Shown in pieces: positions 7,302 through 10,526 of a DNA stretch of 10,526 nucleotides. The notes beneath the pieces were generated by a model. The model was not told where the DNA came from. It made no database searches and was given only the letters and a program-made list of their open reading frames with translations. Source of the stretch: CAYYGL01 sp964471235 (GTDB lineage Bacteria > Calditrichota > Calditrichia > RBG-13-44-9 > J075); contig CAYYGL010000174.1 of NCBI GenBank assembly GCA_964471235.1, positions 1 through 10,526 of the forward strand. The letters run 5' to 3'. Every line of letters starts with the position of its first letter. Positions within the stretch are counted from its first letter, which is position 1. Made by a program: the position numbers and the translations under genes.

Positions 7302-10300
7302 ATGAAAACCGTTCAAAAAGCCATCAAACATAAGATTCGAGTGGTCAGTGCGGCATCCTTATTCGATGGGCACGATGCCGCCATCAACATTATGCGGCGG
7401 ATTTTACAGAGCAGTGGTGCCGAGGTGATTCATTTGGGGCACAACCGACCGGTGCATGAGATTGTGGAGAGCGCCATTCAGGAAGACGCCCAGGCGATTG
7501 CGGTGACCAGCTACCAGGGCGGTCACATCGAGTTTTTCAAATATATGTATGATTTGCTGCAGGAGCGGGGTGCCGGGCATATCAAAATTTTTGGCGGCGG
7601 CGGGGGCACCATCCTCCCGGAAGAGATCAAAGAACTGCACGAATACGGCATTGCCCGCATTTATTCCCCGGAAGACGGACGGCGGATGGGCTTGCAAGGC
7701 ATGATTGATGATATGCTCAACAAATGTGATTTCGTCAGCAAAAGCGGCTTTATTGGGAATGAACTAACCCTGATTGAAGAACGCAATATTACCGCTATCG
7801 GGCAAATCATTTCCTTTATCGAGAATTTTCCGAAAGATGCCGAACCGCTGTTACAACAGTTGGAAGAAGCTGCCCGGGAGAAACGAACGCCGGTGCTGGG
7901 CATTACCGGAACCGGGGGCTCGGGCAAGTCTTCCCTCACCGATGAACTGGTGCGGCGTTTCCTGATGGATTTCCCGGATAAAACGGTCGCCATCATCTCG
8001 GTGGACCCCTCCAAACGTAAAACCGGCGGGGCGTTGTTAGGCGATCGCATTCGCATGAATTCCATTTATAATACCCGGGTTTATATGCGCTCTTTTGCCA
8101 CCCGGCAGGCACACCGGGCGCTCAGCAAAACCATCCATCCCGCTATTGACATTTTTAAAACCGCCGGGTACGATCTGATCATTGTGGAGACCGCCGGCAT
8201 CGGGCAAAGCGATTCCGAGGTGGTGGAAATCGCCGATGTTTCAATTTACGTGATGACCCCGGAATACGGCGCCGCCACCCAGCTGGAAAAAATCGATATG
8301 ATTGATTTCGCCGATTTGATCGCCCTGAACAAATTCGACAAACAAGGGGCGTTAGATGCCCTGCGGGATGTACAGAAGCAATACCAGCGTGGACATGGCT
8401 TGTGGGACAAAAAGCCCTCGGAAATGCCGGTCTACGGCACCATCGCTTCCCAGTTTAACGACCCGGGCACCCATAAATTCTACCGGGCGGTAATTGATAA
8501 ATTGAGAGAAGTCACCGGAGTGGATTGGGAAACTCATTTTGAAATAACCACGGCAATGAGTGAAAAGGTGCATATCATCCCCCCGGACCGGGTGCGCTAC
8601 CTGGCGGAAATTGCCGAACTGAACGACCGTTTCAAGCGCTATGTAGAAAAGCAAAGTGAGATTGCCCGAAAGGCATATCAATTAAAGGGCGTCATCAAAA
8701 TGCTGAAAGCGCAGGGAGAGGAAACCGGGGCGCTGGAGAAGCGGTATCAGGAGCTGGACCGGGAGTTGGATAAAGAGTGTAAGGATATTCTGGATCACTG
8801 GGAAGAAAAGAAGAAGCGCTACGCCAAAAAGCATTTCACCTATACGGTTCGCGGCAAAGAGATCAAGGTGGAAAACTTCACCGAGTCGTTGAGCCATTTA
8901 AAAATCCCCAAAATTGTTATGCCCAAATATCATGATTGGGGAGATATCTTAAAATGGGCATTGACGGAAAATGTGCCCGGTGAATTTCCTTATACTGCCG
9001 GCGTGTATCCCTTTAAGCGCAGGGGAGAAGACCCGACCCGCATGTTTGCCGGGGAAGGGGGACCGGAGCGTACCAACCGGCGGTTTCATTACCTGAGCAA
9101 AGACATGCCGGCAGCTCGTTTAAGCACGGCGTTTGATTCCGTCACCCTCTACGGCGAAGACCCCGATTACCGACCTGACATTTACGGAAAGATTGGCAAC
9201 TCCGGTGTCAGTGTTGCCACGGTGGATGACGCCAAAAAACTCTATTCCGGCTTTGATTTGACCAGCCCCAACACCTCGGTATCCATGACCATCAACGGGC
9301 CGGCGCCGATGATGCTGGGCTTTTTCTTCAATGCCGCCATCGATCAACAGTGCGAGAAATATATTCGGGAACAGGGGTTGACGGAGGAAATTGAGAAAAA
9401 AATTGACGCCATCTATCGGGAAAAGGGGATGTCCAGACCGAGCTACCAGGGAGATTTGCCGGAAGGACACAACGGCCTGGGGTTAATGCTTTTGGGCGTT
9501 TCCGGCGACCAGGTACTGCCCCGGGAAGTCTATGAAAAAATCAAAGCGGATGCTATTTCTGTGGTACGGGGTACCGTGCAAGCGGATATTTTAAAAGAAG
9601 ACCAGGCGCAAAACACCTGCATTTTCTCCACCGAGTTTGCCCTGCGGTTGATGGGGGACATCCAGGAATATTTTATCCGCAACAAAGTGCGCAATTTTTA
9701 TTCGGTTTCCATCTCAGGTTATCATATCGCCGAGGCGGGCGCTAACCCGATTACCCAGTTGGCGTTCACTCTGGCAAACGGTTTCACTTACGTGGAATAT
9801 TACCTCAGCCGGGGGATGCACATTGATGAATTTGCCCATAATCTTTCCTTTTTCTTCAGTAACGGGCTGGATGCGGAATATTCGGTGATTGGTAGGGTGG
9901 CGCGGCGCATCTGGGCAAAAGCGATTCGTTACAAATACGGCGGCAACCCCCGCTCCCAGATGTTGAAATATCACATCCAGACCTCCGGGCGTTCCCTGCA
10001 TGCTCAGGAAGTATCCTTCAACGACATCCGCACCACCCTGCAGGCGCTGTATGCCATTTATGACAACTGCAATTCCCTGCACACCAACGCCTACGACGAG
10101 GCGATTACCACCCCCACCGAAGAATCGGTACGCCGCGCCCTGGCGATTCAGTTGATTATCAACAAAGAATTGGGGCTGGCGAAGAATGAGAATCCCTTGC
10201 AGGGATCGTTTATCATTGAGGAACTGACCGATCTGGTGGAAGAAGCGGTGATGATGGAATTCCGTCGCATTACCGACCGGGGCGGGGTGCTGGGCGCCAT

Positions 10301-10526
10301 GGAGACCATGTACCAGCGGAACAAGATTCAGGAAGAATCGCTTTATTACGAAACGCTGAAGCACAGCGGGGAACTTCCCATCATCGGGGTGAACACGTTT
10401 CTGAACCCCAAGGGTGAATCAGAGTTGGAGGTCAAGGAAGTCAGCCGCTCCACCAGGGAGGAAAAAGAGACGCAGATTGCCAACGTCCGTGCTTTTCAGA
10501 AACGAAATGAAGCGGTTGCTGAGAGC
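7302..10526 (+). CDS. icmF: Fused isobutyryl-CoA mutase IcmF, B12-dependent (C-terminal end outside window)
   Basis: IcmF interconverts isobutyryl-CoA and n-butyryl-CoA by a radical mechanism using adenosylcobalamin, with a built-in G-protein chaperone. The frame is open for 1075 codons to the right edge; about 45-50 family residues are missing. Domains: B12-binding at about residues 11-145 with DGHD at 22-25 (His24 is the cobalt ligand); a MeaB-like GTPase with P-loop GTGGSGKSS at 203-211, a DPSKRKTGGALLGDR switch, ETAG at 296-299 and NKFD at 343-346; a charged helical linker; then the mutase barrel from about residue 550, with SGYHIAEAGA containing catalytic His808. Phe571 in GVYPFKR and Gln770 in AQNTCIF occupy the positions of the Tyr and Arg that bind the methylmalonyl carboxylate in methylmalonyl-CoA mutase. 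This indicates isobutyryl- rather than methylmalonyl-CoA. AGAGG at 7286-7290 lies 11 bases before the ATG, a slightly long spacing; the ATG at 7292 is out of frame. It is divergent from the acyl-CoA synthetase, and a structured leader precedes it. Confidence 0.96.
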   Translation, partial: MKTVQKAIKHKIRVVSAASLFDGHDAAINIMRRILQSSGAEVIHLGHNRPVHEIVESAIQEDAQAIAVTSYQGGHIEFFKYMYDLLQERGAGHIKIFGGGGGTILPEEIKELHEYGIARIYSPEDGRRMGLQGMIDDMLNKCDFVSKSGFIGNELTLIEERNITAIGQIISFIENFPKDAEPLLQQLEEAAREKRTPVLGITGTGGSGKSSLTDELVRRFLMDFPDKTVAIISVDPSKRKTGGALLGDRIRMNSIYNTRVYMRSFATRQAHRALSKTIHPAIDIFKTAGYDLIIVETAGIGQSDSEVVEIADVSIYVMTPEYGAATQLEKIDMIDFADLIALNKFDKQGALDALRDVQKQYQRGHGLWDKKPSEMPVYGTIASQFNDPGTHKFYRAVIDKLREVTGVDWETHFEITTAMSEKVHIIPPDRVRYLAEIAELNDRFKRYVEKQSEIARKAYQLKGVIKMLKAQGEETGALEKRYQELDRELDKECKDILDHWEEKKKRYAKKHFTYTVRGKEIKVENFTESLSHLKIPKIVMPKYHDWGDILKWALTENVPGEFPYTAGVYPFKRRGEDPTRMFAGEGGPERTNRRFHYLSKDMPAARLSTAFDSVTLYGEDPDYRPDIYGKIGNSGVSVATVDDAKKLYSGFDLTSPNTSVSMTINGPAPMMLGFFFNAAIDQQCEKYIREQGLTEEIEKKIDAIYREKGMSRPSYQGDLPEGHNGLGLMLLGVSGDQVLPREVYEKIKADAISVVRGTVQADILKEDQAQNTCIFSTEFALRLMGDIQEYFIRNKVRNFYSVSISGYHIAEAGANPITQLAFTLANGFTYVEYYLSRGMHIDEFAHNLSFFFSNGLDAEYSVIGRVARRIWAKAIRYKYGGNPRSQMLKYHIQTSGRSLHAQEVSFNDIRTTLQALYAIYDNCNSLHTNAYDEAITTPTEESVRRALAIQLIINKELGLAKNENPLQGSFIIEELTDLVEEAVMMEFRRITDRGGVLGAMETMYQRNKIQEESLYYETLKHSGELPIIGVNTFLNPKGESELEVKEVSRSTREEKETQIANVRAFQKRNEAVAES

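Noticed and set aside
9714..10364. A 216-codon minus-strand open frame inside icmF.
   Set aside because: It is antisense to a highly conserved part of the mutase barrel; its sequence shows no domain and it has no independent support.
1..10526. Defence system, mobile element, CRISPR array or phage genes.
   Set aside because: All coding space is taken by ordinary-looking metabolic, envelope and DNA-uptake genes; no transposase, integrase, nuclease or spaced direct-repeat array was seen.

Overview
The window fits a Gram-negative, envelope-bearing bacterium of moderate GC content. It encodes an outer-membrane beta-barrel-like protein ending in an aromatic residue, a probable lipoprotein, and a coenzyme-B12-dependent acyl-CoA mutase. 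The barrel-like protein resembles the DUF5723/PorV-like proteins of the Fibrobacteres-Chlorobi-Bacteroidetes (FCB) group. Together with the adjacent long, beta-rich probable lipoprotein, this points to an FCB-type lineage such as Calditrichota, Ignavibacteriota or a relative. That placement is inference; no rRNA or other marker gene is present.

Layout, left to right. (1) Positions 1-904, minus strand: the N-terminal 301 codons of a ComEC/Rec2 DNA-uptake channel, cut by the window edge. (2) Positions 905-1123: intergenic, with a long imperfect inverted repeat. (3) Positions 1124-4612, minus strand: a two-gene unit transcribed lipoprotein first, then the DUF5723-like barrel protein, separated by 48 bases. 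(4) Positions 4613-4851: intergenic, with a probable terminator for the gene on its right and a short tandem repeat over the ribosome-binding site of the lipoprotein gene. (5) Positions 4852-6963, minus strand: a full-length fused ADP-forming acyl-CoA synthetase. (6) Positions 6964-7301: a divergent intergenic region with several hairpins, one of them a terminator-like structure with a competing pairing partner. (7) Positions 7302 to the right edge, plus strand: IcmF, the fused isobutyryl-CoA mutase with its own G-protein chaperone. It is missing only its C-terminal tail.

How the genes may work together. IcmF interconverts isobutyryl-CoA and n-butyryl-CoA. The divergently transcribed synthetase interconverts acyl-CoA with free acid, using ADP/ATP. 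The pair could link branched- and straight-chain C4 acyl-CoA pools to ATP formation or acid activation, for example in valine fermentation or isobutyrate use. This is inferred from adjacency and family chemistry. The envelope pair and comEC look functionally separate.

I see no mobile element, CRISPR array, tRNA or rRNA, and no defence system. The most interesting parts are the structured leader of icmF, the uncharacterised envelope pair, and the unexplained inverted repeat near 1054-1107.
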